Positions 26,938-38,714 of a stretch of DNA of 64,000 bases are shown here, in pieces. The position numbers and the translations under genes are program-made. The notes under the pieces are model-generated. The model had not been told where the DNA came from. It made no database searches and saw only the letters and a program-made list of their open reading frames with translations. The DNA lies in contig NZ_CP146100.1 of the NCBI RefSeq assembly GCF_037023755.1, positions 1,056,501 through 1,120,500 of the forward strand. Reading direction: 5' to 3'. This DNA comes from Saccharopolyspora sp. SCSIO 74807. Lineage in GTDB: Bacteria; Actinomycetota; Actinomycetes; Mycobacteriales; Pseudonocardiaceae. The stretch's first letter is position 1, and each line of letters starts with the position of its first letter.

Positions 26938-27852
26938 GTGTCCCGCACCGGATTCAAGGCGGCAGGCACCGCGCTCGCCGCGCTGTGCTTGCTCCCGTTC
27001 GCCACCGCGGCTGCGAATCCGGCCCCGCAGCCGGCCGCACCGAAAAAGCAAGTGTTCTTCGACGACTTCTCCGGCTCCGAGCTCGACCGGTCCAAGTGGC
27101 AGGTGGAGGTCACCGGGGAGAACTTCGACACCGTCAACCAGGAGCAGCAGGCCTACGTCGACTCCCCCGAGACGATCTACCTGGACCAGGACGACGCCGC
27201 CACCGGCGCGCAGAACGGCGCGCTGGCCCTGCACCCCCGGTACAACCCCGGTTTCCAGGCCCCGGACGGGAACACCTACGACTTCCAGTCCGGCAGGCTC
27301 AGCACGCAGGACAAGTACGAGTTCACCTACGGCAGCTATTCGGCGCGGCTGAAGCTGCCCGAGGGCGGCAGCAGCCCGGGCCTGTGGCCCGCCTGGTGGT
27401 CGCTGGGCTCGAACATCGACGAGGTGTCCTGGCCGCAGTGCGGTGAAGTCGACGTCATGGAAAACGTCGGCGAACCGTGGACCAGCTCCGCGCTGCACGG
27501 CCCCGAGTACAACGGCGACACCCCGATCACCGGCAAGCAGCAATTCGACGGAATGGACCCGGCCGACTGGCACGACTACAAGGTGGACTGGACGCCGGAA
27601 GGGTTCACCTTCTCCGTCGACGGCAAGCAGTTCTACCAGATCACCAAGGCCGAAATGGAGCAGAACGGCTGGAGCTGGGTCTACGACGACCCGCAGTTCA
27701 TGATTCTGAACTTCGCGCTCGGCGGGCAGTTCCCGAACGGCGTCAACGGCGTCACCGAACCCTATTTCGGACTGCCGCAGGAATCCGTTGACAAGGTGGC
27801 CGCGGGAAGCGCCCGCTACCTGGTCGACTGGGTCAAGGTCGAGCAGGGCTGA
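26938..27852 (+). CDS. Secreted family 16 glycoside hydrolase
   Basis: A predicted beta-glucanase acting outside the cell. Signal peptide (VSRTGFKAAGTALAALCLLP..., cleavage near residue 28) and a GH16 jelly-roll domain. The catalytic pair is in GEVDVMENVG (E-x-D-x-x-E, the GH16 signature), flanked by LWPAWWSLGS and a typical WHDYKVDWTPEGFTFSVDG segment. 304 residues, no carbohydrate-binding module. GTG at 26938 with AAGGAG upstream. Likely targets beta-1,3- or mixed-linkage glucans; the exact linkage cannot be told. Confidence 0.92.
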   Translation: MSRTGFKAAGTALAALCLLPFATAAANPAPQPAAPKKQVFFDDFSGSELDRSKWQVEVTGENFDTVNQEQQAYVDSPETIYLDQDDAATGAQNGALALHPRYNPGFQAPDGNTYDFQSGRLSTQDKYEFTYGSYSARLKLPEGGSSPGLWPAWWSLGSNIDEVSWPQCGEVDVMENVGEPWTSSALHGPEYNGDTPITGKQQFDGMDPADWHDYKVDWTPEGFTFSVDGKQFYQITKAEMEQNGWSWVYDDPQFMILNFALGGQFPNGVNGVTEPYFGLPQESVDKVAAGSARYLVDWVKVEQG

Positions 27853-27927
27853 GCGCTCAGCAGCGCCCGGTCTCCCCGATCGCGCGCGTCGTGACCCGCG
27901 CCTTCGACGCACGCGACCGCGAGGAAT

Positions 27928-27980
27928 GAGTGAGCGGACCGTTCGCCCGGCCTGTCCGGACGAACGGCCCGCTCGCTCAC
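27928..27980. repeat. Dispersed palindromic repeat copy A, terminator-like
   Basis: Left arm GAGTGAGCGGACCGTTCG and right arm CGAACGGCCCGCTCGCTCAC around a short spacer. It sits between the converging GH16 and guaA genes. One of five related copies in the window (others at 29749, 48497, 48607, 63188). Confidence 0.7.
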
Positions 27981-27993
27981 GCCCGGCCGCGGA

Positions 27994-29589
<1,596 letters not shown>

Positions 29590-29748
29590 GTCGTCGAAAC
29601 CTCCAGGGATGCGGGCGCTACCGCCATCATCCCAGCTAGCCGAGGCCACCAGGGCAGCACCTCCGCCCTCGCGACCGCCGACTCGCCAGACCCGCTCCTA
29701 CATTCCGCCGACGCGCCCGAACACCACCCCACCCGGGCAGACAGATCC

Positions 29749-29800
29749 GAGTGCACGGACCGCCGGTCCGAACAGATCGGGCGATGAGTCCGTTCGCTCC
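29749..29800. repeat. Dispersed palindromic repeat copy B, degenerate
   Basis: GAGTGCACGGACCGCCGG ... GATGAGTCCGTTCGCTCC aligns over its full length with the better copies but has several mismatches between arms. It lies 53 bp past the stop of the GMC oxidoreductase gene and before guaA. Confidence 0.55.
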
Positions 29801-29852
29801 GAAAATTCCGACCGGGTCGGGTGGCGGTGGCGCGTGTCGGCCGGGCGCTCGG

Positions 29853-31571
29853 CTAGACCAGCGGGAGGCGCAGCGCTGCGGGAGCCTCGGAAGGCACCGC
29901 GGGCGACTTCGGCGCGACCGGATCCAGCCGCCGATAGCCCTCGGACTGCTCGGCCCTCGGATCCTGCTCGCCCTTGTTCGGCCACATCGAGAACGCCCGC
30001 TCGGCCTGCGCGGTGATCGTCAGCGACGGGTTCACCCCGAGGTTCGCGGTGATCGCCGAGCCGTCCACCACCGACAGCGTCGGGTGCCCGTAGGCCCGGT
30101 GGTACGGGTCGATCACACCGTGCTCGGCGTCCTCCCCGATCGGGCAACCGCCGATGAAGTGCGCGGTCATCGGGATGTCCATCAGCTCGCCCCAGGTACC
30201 GCCCGCGATGCCGCCGATCTTCTCCGCGGTGCGGCGGTTGGCCTCCTCACCGGCCGGGATGTAGGCCGGGTTCGGCGCGCCGTGGCCCTGCCGCGAGGTC
30301 AGCCGCGAACCGAACAGCCCGCGCTTGACCCGCGTGATCAGCGAATTGTCCAGGCTCTGCATCACCAGCAGGATGATCGTGCGCTCGCTCCACCGGCGCA
30401 CCACGGCCATCTTCACGGCCTCCACCGGGTTCTTGCGCACGAACCGCAACCACTGCCGCCAGCGCGGCGACGGGTCGTCACCGCGAGTCGGGAAGGTCTG
30501 CAGCAGCCCCATCGCGTTGCTGCCCTTGCCGTAGCGGACGGGTTCGATGTGCGTGTCGTCGTCCGGGTGGAACGACGAGGTGATCGCGACGCCCTCGGAG
30601 AAGTTCCGCTCCCCCACGTCCGGCACCTGCGCACCGATGATCGCCTCGGAGTTGGTGCGGGTCAACTCGCCGAGCTTGGCCGACATCCGCGGCAGGTCCC
30701 CGCGGTCCCGCGAGCGGTGCAGCAGGTTCTGGGTGCCCCAGGTACCGGCCGCCAGCACGACTTGATCGGCGGTGAAGACCTTGCTGCCCAGCGACATCTT
30801 CGCGCCGGTGCGCCGGGTGCCGATGCGCCAGCCCCCGCCGGAGCCTTCGGCCAGGCGGTGCACCGTGGTCATCGGGAACACCTCCGCACCTCCGGCCTCG
30901 GCGAGGTAGAGGTAGTTCTTCACCAGCGTGTTCTTCGCGCCGACGCGGCAGCCGGTCATGCACGCGCCGCACTCGGTGCACCCGGTGCGCTGCGGCCCGG
31001 CCCCGCCGAAGTACGGGTCTTCGGCGGTCTCGCCCGGCGAACCGAAGTGCACCCCCACCGGGGTCGAGTGGTAGCTGCCGCCGACGCCCATGTCCGCGGC
31101 GACCTGCTTCATCACCTCGTCCGACGGCGTGGTGCTCGGGTTGGTCACCACCCCGAGCATCCGGCTGGCCTGGTCGTAGTGCGGCGCGAGCTCGCCCTCC
31201 CAGTCGGTGATGTGCGCCCACTGCGAGTCCTCGTAGAACGGCCGCAGCGGCCGGTACAGCGTGTTCGCGTACACCAGCGACCCACCGCCGACCCCGGAGC
31301 CGGCCAGGATCAGGCAGTCCCGCAGCAGGTGGATGCGCTGGATCCCGTAGCAGCCGAACTGCGGCGCCCACAGGAACCGGCGCAGGTCCCACGAGGTCTC
31401 GGCGAACTCGTCGTCGGCGAACCGGCGCCCCGCCTCCAGCACGGCAACGCGGTAGCCCTTCTCGGTCAGCCGCAGCGCGGCGACGCTCCCGCCGAAACCG
31501 GAGCCGATCACGACGACGTCGTAGTGGTTCTGCCGATCTTGGTGACCAAGAGCACCGTTGCTGGAAGCCAT
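29853..31571 (-). CDS. GMC-family FAD oxidoreductase, ChoD-like
   Basis: Flavoenzyme with an N-terminal FAD-binding fold (VVVIGSGFGGSVAALRL, residues 20-36), GSGVGGGSLVYAN and a C-terminal GMC signature region (HFIGGCPIGEDAEHGVID ... GVNPSLTITAQAER). It matches M. tuberculosis ChoD (Rv3409c) in family and position next to guaB3. True cholesterol oxidase activity is not assured for this family. Residues 198-208 hold C-x2-C-x2-C-x3-C, an arrangement like a ferredoxin cluster site. ATG at 31571 is chosen; another lies at 31592. Confidence 0.88.
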   Translation of the reverse strand: MASSNGALGHQDRQNHYDVVVIGSGFGGSVAALRLTEKGYRVAVLEAGRRFADDEFAETSWDLRRFLWAPQFGCYGIQRIHLLRDCLILAGSGVGGGSLVYANTLYRPLRPFYEDSQWAHITDWEGELAPHYDQASRMLGVVTNPSTTPSDEVMKQVAADMGVGGSYHSTPVGVHFGSPGETAEDPYFGGAGPQRTGCTECGACMTGCRVGAKNTLVKNYLYLAEAGGAEVFPMTTVHRLAEGSGGGWRIGTRRTGAKMSLGSKVFTADQVVLAAGTWGTQNLLHRSRDRGDLPRMSAKLGELTRTNSEAIIGAQVPDVGERNFSEGVAITSSFHPDDDTHIEPVRYGKGSNAMGLLQTFPTRGDDPSPRWRQWLRFVRKNPVEAVKMAVVRRWSERTIILLVMQSLDNSLITRVKRGLFGSRLTSRQGHGAPNPAYIPAGEEANRRTAEKIGGIAGGTWGELMDIPMTAHFIGGCPIGEDAEHGVIDPYHRAYGHPTLSVVDGSAITANLGVNPSLTITAQAERAFSMWPNKGEQDPRAEQSEGYRRLDPVAPKSPAVPSEAPAALRLPLV

Positions 31572-31681
31572 GCGCCTCACGTTAGACGCCATTACTCACC
31601 GGTAGCCAGAGGTTGCCGCCAAGCCGTTGGCGGGATCCGTACCGGTGGCGGGAAAAACCGCGGTTCTTTCCCGGGCGCCGC

Positions 31682-32812
31682 TCACCGCTGCAGCGTCAGA
31701 CCGACCTTCTGGAACTCCTTCAGCTCCGAGTATCCGGTCTTCGCCATCGACCGGCGCAGCCCGCCGAACAGGTTGATCGTGCCGTACGGGTCGCTGCTCG
31801 GCCCGTACAGCACCGTCTCCAGGTCGGCGCCGGAACCGGTGAACCCGACGATCTCGCTGCGCGGCAGGCTCGGGTGCGCCGCGGCCGCGGTCCAGTAGTA
31901 ACCCTGCCCGGGGGCTTCGGACGCCTCGGTCAACGCCTCGCCGAGCATCACCGCGTCCGCGCCGCAGGCGATCGCCTTGGCGATCTCGCCCGAGTAGGAA
32001 AGCGCGCCGTCGGCCAGCACGTGCACGTACCGGCCGCCGGTCTCGTCCAGGTAGTCCCGGCGCGCCGCCGCGGCATCGGCGATCGCGGTGGCCATCGGCA
32101 CCCCGATGCCCAGCACCTGCGTCGTCGTGGCCGACCGGGACCGGCCGAAGCCGACGATCACGCCCGCGGCGCCGGTGCGCATCAGGTGCATCGCGGTGCG
32201 GTAGTCGCCGACACCGCCCGCGATCACCGGCACGTCCAGGTCGGCGATGAACCGCTTCAGGTTCAGCGGCTCGCCGTCCCTGGCCACGTGCTCGGCCGAG
32301 ACGATGGTGCCCTGCACCATCAGCACCTCGACCCCGGCGGCCAGCAGGTCGGGGGTGAGTTCCTCGGCGTGCTGCGGGATCACCCGGGCGGCCACGGTCA
32401 CGCCGGAGTCCTTGATCTGCTTGACCGCCTGGGTCAGCAGGTCGCGGCGCACCGGTTCGGCGTGCAGCCGCTGCAGCAGCTTCATCGCCGCATCCGGGTC
32501 GCTGCTCTCCTCGGCGGCGCGCACCACCTCGGCCAGCCGTTCTTCGACGTTGGCGTGCCGCGCCCAGAGCCCCTCGGCGTTGAGCACGCCGAGCCCGCCG
32601 AGCTCACCGATGCGGATCGCGGTCGCCGGCGAGACCACCGCGTCCGTCGGGTGCGTCACCAACGGGATGTCGAACCGGTAGGCGTCGATCTGCCAGGACA
32701 GCGACACGTCCTTCGACGAACGGGTCCGCCGCGACGGCACGATCTCGATGTCGTCCAGGTCGTAGCCGCGCATGGCCGTCCGGCCCATGCCGATCTCCAC
32801 CAGATCCCGCAC
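31682..32812 (-). CDS. guaB3: IMP dehydrogenase-family protein GuaB3
   Basis: A TIM-barrel protein of the IMPDH/GMP-reductase family that lacks CBS domains. It begins VRDLVEIGMGRTAMRGYDLD, the actinobacterial GuaB3 hallmark, and contains VIAGGVGDYRTAMHLMRTGA and a C-terminal FGGLRRSMAKTGYSELKEFQ. 376 residues. GTG at 32812 has AGGGAGGA upstream. Exact reaction of this actinobacterial group is less certain than that of GuaB; it lacks the standard catalytic Cys loop seen in GuaB. Confidence 0.93.
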   Translation of the reverse strand: MRDLVEIGMGRTAMRGYDLDDIEIVPSRRTRSSKDVSLSWQIDAYRFDIPLVTHPTDAVVSPATAIRIGELGGLGVLNAEGLWARHANVEERLAEVVRAAEESSDPDAAMKLLQRLHAEPVRRDLLTQAVKQIKDSGVTVAARVIPQHAEELTPDLLAAGVEVLMVQGTIVSAEHVARDGEPLNLKRFIADLDVPVIAGGVGDYRTAMHLMRTGAAGVIVGFGRSRSATTTQVLGIGVPMATAIADAAAARRDYLDETGGRYVHVLADGALSYSGEIAKAIACGADAVMLGEALTEASEAPGQGYYWTAAAAHPSLPRSEIVGFTGSGADLETVLYGPSSDPYGTINLFGGLRRSMAKTGYSELKEFQKVGLTLQR

Positions 32813-32877
32813 CTTGTTCCTCCCTCGCGGCACCGCAACTGCGGCCGGACATTCTCGCTGCTGCTTGCAGGCGACCC

Positions 32878-32894
32878 GCAGGCGGGCCGCCTGC
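32878..32894. terminator. Palindrome between guaB and guaB3
   Basis: GCAGGCGG-G-CCGCCTGC, a perfect 8-bp-arm palindrome, lies in the 154-bp gap after the guaB stop. It may attenuate transcription into guaB3. Confidence 0.4.
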
Positions 32895-32966
32895 CGGGCT
32901 GTTCGAGCTGCTGGGCGAGCGGGCCGCGCAGGCGCATCAACAGCCCCCGCGACCTGCGCCGACCGT

Positions 32967-34628
<1,662 letters not shown>

Positions 34629-34722
34629 TCACAAGCGGTCCCCGGTGTGGTGGCACGCACGCGCGCGGCGGCAGCCGCCCCGAGCGGTTCCGGGTTGCGA
34701 GGTGGGCGGTACCGTGCGGTCC

Positions 34723-35115
34723 GTGCCGCACGATCCGCTGCCCCCAGACCCGTTCGCGGGCGACCCGGACGATCCGAGCAGAACGCTCGACGACCAGGAC
34801 CCGGAACAGGGCCCGCCGCTGGGTGAGGACGAACGCGCCGAGCTGCTGTCCGACCTCACCGACCTCGCCGTCTACCAAGCGCTGCTGGAGCCGCGCGGGG
34901 TCCGCGGGATCGTCGTGGACTGCACCGACTGCGGCGAGCCGCACTACCACGACTGGGAACTGCTGCGCTCCAGCTTGGAGCAGCTGCTGCACGACGGGCG
35001 GATGCGCCCGCACGAACCCGCCTACTCCCCGGACCCGAGCCATTACGTGAGCTGGGAGTACTGCCGCGGGTTCGCCGACGGCGTCACCGAGACGGAGAAC
35101 GAGAACACCCGCTGA
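34723..35115 (+). CDS. DUF5319 protein
   Basis: A 130-residue soluble acidic protein. The N-terminus PPDPFAGDPDDPS and the segment DLAVYQALLEPRGVRGIVVDC-TDCGEPHYHDWELLR are typical of the family, with a CxxC pair and a following H-Y-H-D that could bind metal. A conserved actinobacterial gene next to guaB (Rv3412 in M. tuberculosis). GTG at 34723; TACCGT 8 bases upstream suggests a leaderless transcript. Function unknown. Confidence 0.85.
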   Translation: MPHDPLPPDPFAGDPDDPSRTLDDQDPEQGPPLGEDERAELLSDLTDLAVYQALLEPRGVRGIVVDCTDCGEPHYHDWELLRSSLEQLLHDGRMRPHEPAYSPDPSHYVSWEYCRGFADGVTETENENTR

Positions 35116-35310
35116 CGCCGGTCGCCGTCGCCGATTCCGCTCCGCGCGTCCGCGCGCAGCACCCGTACCGCTGCAGCGGTGCCTGAGTACACGTGGTGCC
35201 TGAGACCGCGTCCGGAAGACCCTGCCGCCGGACGGTCCGCCTCCCGCCTCCGGACGGTTCGACCGGATCCTGGCGGCGCTTGCGCCGCTCCGGCCGAACC
35301 GCGCGGCGGC

Positions 35311-36639
35311 TCAGTTCGGGAAGAAGCTGTTCGAGTCCGAGGTCATCCCGCCGGTCGTGCCGATCCCGCTGGATGGCCGGTCCGAGGTGCCGCTGGTCTC
35401 GCTCGGCGCGCTCGGCGATGTCGTCGGCACCTGCGAGGAGCTGGGCGTGCTCGGGGTCGTCGGCGGCACCGACGGTTCCGGCGGCGGCAGCGGCAGCTGC
35501 GACGGCGGCGGGCTCGGCGTCATGCTCGTGGGCTGGTGCGTGCTGGTGGAGGTCTCCGAGGTCGAGGGTTCCGACGGGGAAGTGCCCCCCTCGTAGCGCC
35601 GCAGCAGCTCCCGATGGGTGCTTCGCAGCTGGTCGAGTCGTTGCCCGTCCTCGACCGCCTTCATGTGCTCCAGCGCGCGCTCCAGCGCCTGCTTCGCGTC
35701 TCCGGTGCGGTTCTCCTGAAGCGCGCTGTCGGCGACGTTGAGATCCTGCTGCGCTGCGTCGACGGCCAGGCTCGAGCGCGAGTGATCGGCGTAGAGCACC
35801 GTCGCCACGCCCCACAGCATGTCGCCCGGCATCGCGTCCCGGGCCGCCAGCCCGACGCCGGTGAACCCGATCATCAGCACCGCGGCCGCGGAGGCCACCG
35901 GAACCAGGTGCCTGCGCCGCGACCGGCGCCGCGGGCGGCGGCCTGCGGCGATCGCGCCCGCCGCCTCGTCGAGCTCGACCAGCTCGCCGATGGGCGCGGC
36001 GTCGACTTCCCGCCGCCACGCCACCAGCAGCGATTCCAGTGCAGGACCGGCTTCTTCGGATTCCCCGGGCACGCTCGGGTTGGTGCCGCCGAGGGCGTCC
36101 AGCAGCGCGTCGTCGGACTGGATCTCGGAGAGGTTCAGCGGCTCGGTGCCGACCTCGTCCGCGTCGATCAGCCCTTCCGCGGTGGCCTGCTCGGTGTCCG
36201 CGTCGGTCACGCTCGGCCGCTGCCGGAAGTCCAGCACGGTGGCGTCCGTCGAACCGTCCGAAGTGGACGGAGTTTCCTCCGAAGTGGACTGATCCGGGAG
36301 CTCGGCGGCGTCGGAATCGCCGCTCTGCTGGGCGGTATCGAGCTTTTCGGTGTCCTGTTCGGACTCGTTCTGTTCGCCCGCGCCGGTGCTATCCGCGGCT
36401 GCGGCGACTCCCGGCTCGTCGGGCGTCTCGGCGGTGTTCGACCCGGCGGCCACGGCGGCGGCGGAGTCGGACTCTCGGTTGTCGATCAGCTCGGCTCCCT
36501 CGCCAGCGGCGGGCGGGGCCGAAGCTGCCTCCGGTTCACCCGACCCACCCGCACGGTCGTCCGGCCGGCCGGATTCGACGGGGTGCTCCGCGGCGTGCTC
36601 CCGCCCCGGGGCACGCTCGGGTTCTTCCCGCTCGACCAT
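35311..36639 (-). CDS. rsdA: Membrane anti-sigma factor RsdA for SigD
   Basis: Cytoplasmic sigma-binding domain (DDALLDALGGTNPSV ... LLVAWRREVDAAPI, residues about 173-225), one membrane helix (243-265), then an outer coiled helical region (ARDAMPGDMLWGVATVLYAD...) and a Ser/Thr/Pro-rich end. The family holds SigD inactive until regulated proteolysis. Unusually, about 170 acidic, low-complexity residues precede the sigma-binding domain, which is near the N-terminus in M. tuberculosis RsdA. ATG at 36639 follows the sigD stop directly, so the long N-terminus is probably real. Confidence 0.88.
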   Translation of the reverse strand: MVEREEPERAPGREHAAEHPVESGRPDDRAGGSGEPEAASAPPAAGEGAELIDNRESDSAAAVAAGSNTAETPDEPGVAAAADSTGAGEQNESEQDTEKLDTAQQSGDSDAAELPDQSTSEETPSTSDGSTDATVLDFRQRPSVTDADTEQATAEGLIDADEVGTEPLNLSEIQSDDALLDALGGTNPSVPGESEEAGPALESLLVAWRREVDAAPIGELVELDEAAGAIAAGRRPRRRSRRRHLVPVASAAAVLMIGFTGVGLAARDAMPGDMLWGVATVLYADHSRSSLAVDAAQQDLNVADSALQENRTGDAKQALERALEHMKAVEDGQRLDQLRSTHRELLRRYEGGTSPSEPSTSETSTSTHQPTSMTPSPPPSQLPLPPPEPSVPPTTPSTPSSSQVPTTSPSAPSETSGTSDRPSSGIGTTGGMTSDSNSFFPN

Positions 36640-37212
36640 TCAGACCACCTCCTCCGCGGACAGCGTCTTTCGCAGCCGGGCCAATGCACGATGCTGCGCC
36701 ACTCGCACCGCTCCCGGCGTCGAACCGACCGCTTCGGCGGTTTCCTCCGCGGACAACCCGACGACCACCCGGAGCAGCAGGATCTCCCGCTGCTTGGCCG
36801 GGAGGACGCGCAACAGCTGCGCCATCCTGCCCGAAAGCTCACCCTGCATCGCCCGCTGCTCCGGGCCGGCTTCGGATTCCGGGGTGTCCGGAACGTCCGC
36901 CACCGGTTCGGAGCGGTTGCGGGCCGACGCACGATGCGCATCAGCCACCTTGTGCGCGGCGATGCCGTACACGAACGCCAAGAAGGGGCGACCCTGATCC
37001 CGGTAGCTGGGCAACGCCGTCAGCACGGCGAGGCAGACTTCCTGGGCCACGTCGTCCGCAGAAGCGAACGACCGCTCGTTTCGTCCCACCCTGGCGCGGC
37101 AGTACCGCACCACCAAAGGACGGATTTCGGCCAGCAAGCGCTCGATCGACTGACGATCGCCGTCGACGGCGGCGCTTACAAGAGCGTCCAGCCCGTCCCC
37201 CACGTTGCTCAT
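36640..37212 (-). CDS. sigD: ECF RNA polymerase sigma factor SigD
   Basis: A 190-residue ECF sigma factor. Region 2 (RYCRARVGRNERSFASADDVAQEVCLAVLTALPSY, with FVYGIAAHKVADAHR binding the -10) and region 4 (LPAKQREILLLRVVVGLSAE ... PGAVRVAQHRALARLRK) are complete. Released from RsdA it directs stress or stationary-phase genes. ATG at 37212. Operon sigD-rsdA with immediately adjacent genes, as in M. tuberculosis Rv3414c-Rv3413c. Confidence 0.95.
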   Translation of the reverse strand: MSNVGDGLDALVSAAVDGDRQSIERLLAEIRPLVVRYCRARVGRNERSFASADDVAQEVCLAVLTALPSYRDQGRPFLAFVYGIAAHKVADAHRASARNRSEPVADVPDTPESEAGPEQRAMQGELSGRMAQLLRVLPAKQREILLLRVVVGLSAEETAEAVGSTPGAVRVAQHRALARLRKTLSAEEVV

Positions 37213-37832
37213 CGCAGACAGCAGCCCTGGTGTTACGCGTTCAAGCGACTCGGATTTGTCCGGCGTACATCACGTGCACCGCACGTTGCGCCGGAGTCAC
37301 CGTACCGGGCGAGGGCAGATCCCTGAACAGGGAGTGGGGGACATCGGGGGTCGTTGTCACACAACCATAACTACCAGATATCCACCCTGGCATGGTTCGC
37401 CCAGTCCGGAAGTGCCGCGGATCGGCGAATGTTAAGGGTCCGCGCGGCGGCGGCCCAGCGGCCGCGGTGCGCAGCGGACGCGATCACGAGACGTGCCCCC
37501 GGCCACGGCCGGCCGGTTCGGTCACCGGCAGGTGGCGAGGGGCACCGTTCTCCTGCGGGCGCCGCCGGACCCGGTCGGCGGCGCCGCGGTGAACCGGTAG
37601 GCGGCCGACGGCCGCTTCCCGGTGAGGGGCGTCACACAGCAGGAAGGAGCGGGTGCGGAACCTGCGCCGAACTCGCACCGAGCCGGTGCGATCGCAACGC
37701 CTGCGGCCGGATCCGACCGCGCACCGACGACCGTCGGCGGAACTGCTCGCCGCGACGAGTCCGGTGGGTGGCTGGGCCGGGCGCTGGACCGGGTCCGGGC
37801 GCGAGGTGGTCATCCGCGAAGCTCCGTTTTGC
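37213..37832. other. 620-bp intergenic region upstream of sigD
   Basis: No convincing gene on either strand; frames here have atypical Arg/Pro composition. A locally AT-rich patch at 37353-37390 includes the inverted repeat GTTGT-CAC-ACAAC (37353-37365), a candidate regulator site for sigD. The remainder is GC-rich with small hairpins. Confidence 0.45.
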
Positions 37833-38428
37833 TCAGGCGACCAGTCCGCGCCGGAACCCGTGCGCGACCGCCTGCGCCCGGTCCCGCACGCCGAGCTTGC
37901 GGAACAGCCGGCGGGCGTGGGTCTTGACGGTGTCCTCGGACAGGTACAGCTCGCGGCCGATCTGGCCGTTGCTCTTGCCCTGGCTCATGCCGCGCAGCAC
38001 CTGGAGTTCGCGCTCGGTGAGCTGCACCCCGGGTCGGAGGGCTGCCGCGGCGCGGGCACCGAGGTGCTCGCGAGGGTGTGCGCCAGCGCGGCGACCAGTT
38101 CCGGCCGCGAGGCGTCCCACCGCAGGTAGCCGCGTGCGCCACCGGCGATGGCCGCGGCGATGCTGCCCGCATCGTCCGGTGCGCCGAAGACGATCACGTT
38201 GGCTTGCGGGTGGGCGGAGACGAGGCGCCGGGTGGCCTCGACACCGTTCGGCACCGCACGCTGGGTGCCGACCAGCACGACGTCCACGGCCTGCCGCGCG
38301 AAGCGGGCAAGCAGCTCGTCGCCGTGGGCGACGCAGTCGATCCGGCTCACTCCCGGGACAGCAGACATCACGCGGGTGAGCCCTTCCCGGACGCTGCGTC
38401 GGTCATCGCAGATCAGGACCGTCGTCAC
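37833..38428 (-). pseudogene. Response regulator with LuxR domain, broken by a one-base frameshift
   Basis: Frame one (GTG/ATG at 38428) gives the receiver MTTVLICDDRRSVREGLTRV ... PAPRQPSDPG, then shifts. Frame two supplies GVQLTERELQVLRGMSQGKS ... HGFRRGLVA, a perfect LuxR helix-turn-helix. The parts join if one G is restored in the CCCC at 38027-38030 (GGGG on the coding strand). The receiver has Gly54 (DVVLVGTQRAVP) where the phospho-acceptor Asp should be, so it is an atypical, probably phosphorylation-independent regulator. Real mutation, sequencing error or programmed shift cannot be told apart here. Confidence 0.8.
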
Positions 38429-38714
38429 GGGAACTCCTTCCTGCAGGCGAGTGACGTTCCACTTCCCCTATCGGACGCAGTGGCGCGGACCTTGACACGA
38501 TCTAGTGCTGAATCCGTCCAGAGATCGGGTCGGGCCACTCGATAGTGATGTTCACTGGAACGGAGCAGACCCCCGCTCGAGCAGCGTCGTCACCCGGGGC
38601 TCAAGGCGCATACCTGCGATATTCACCCAGTCGAGGGTTCCCGGAAGACCGAGCCACACGATCTCGCGACACCCGTCACTCGACGGGAGCGAGAGGAGTG
38701 TGATTTACGTCACA

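Noticed and set aside
37484-37813. 109-residue minus-strand frame upstream of sigD
   Set aside because: Arg/Pro/Gly composition, no domain, no ribosome site; probably chance in GC-rich DNA.
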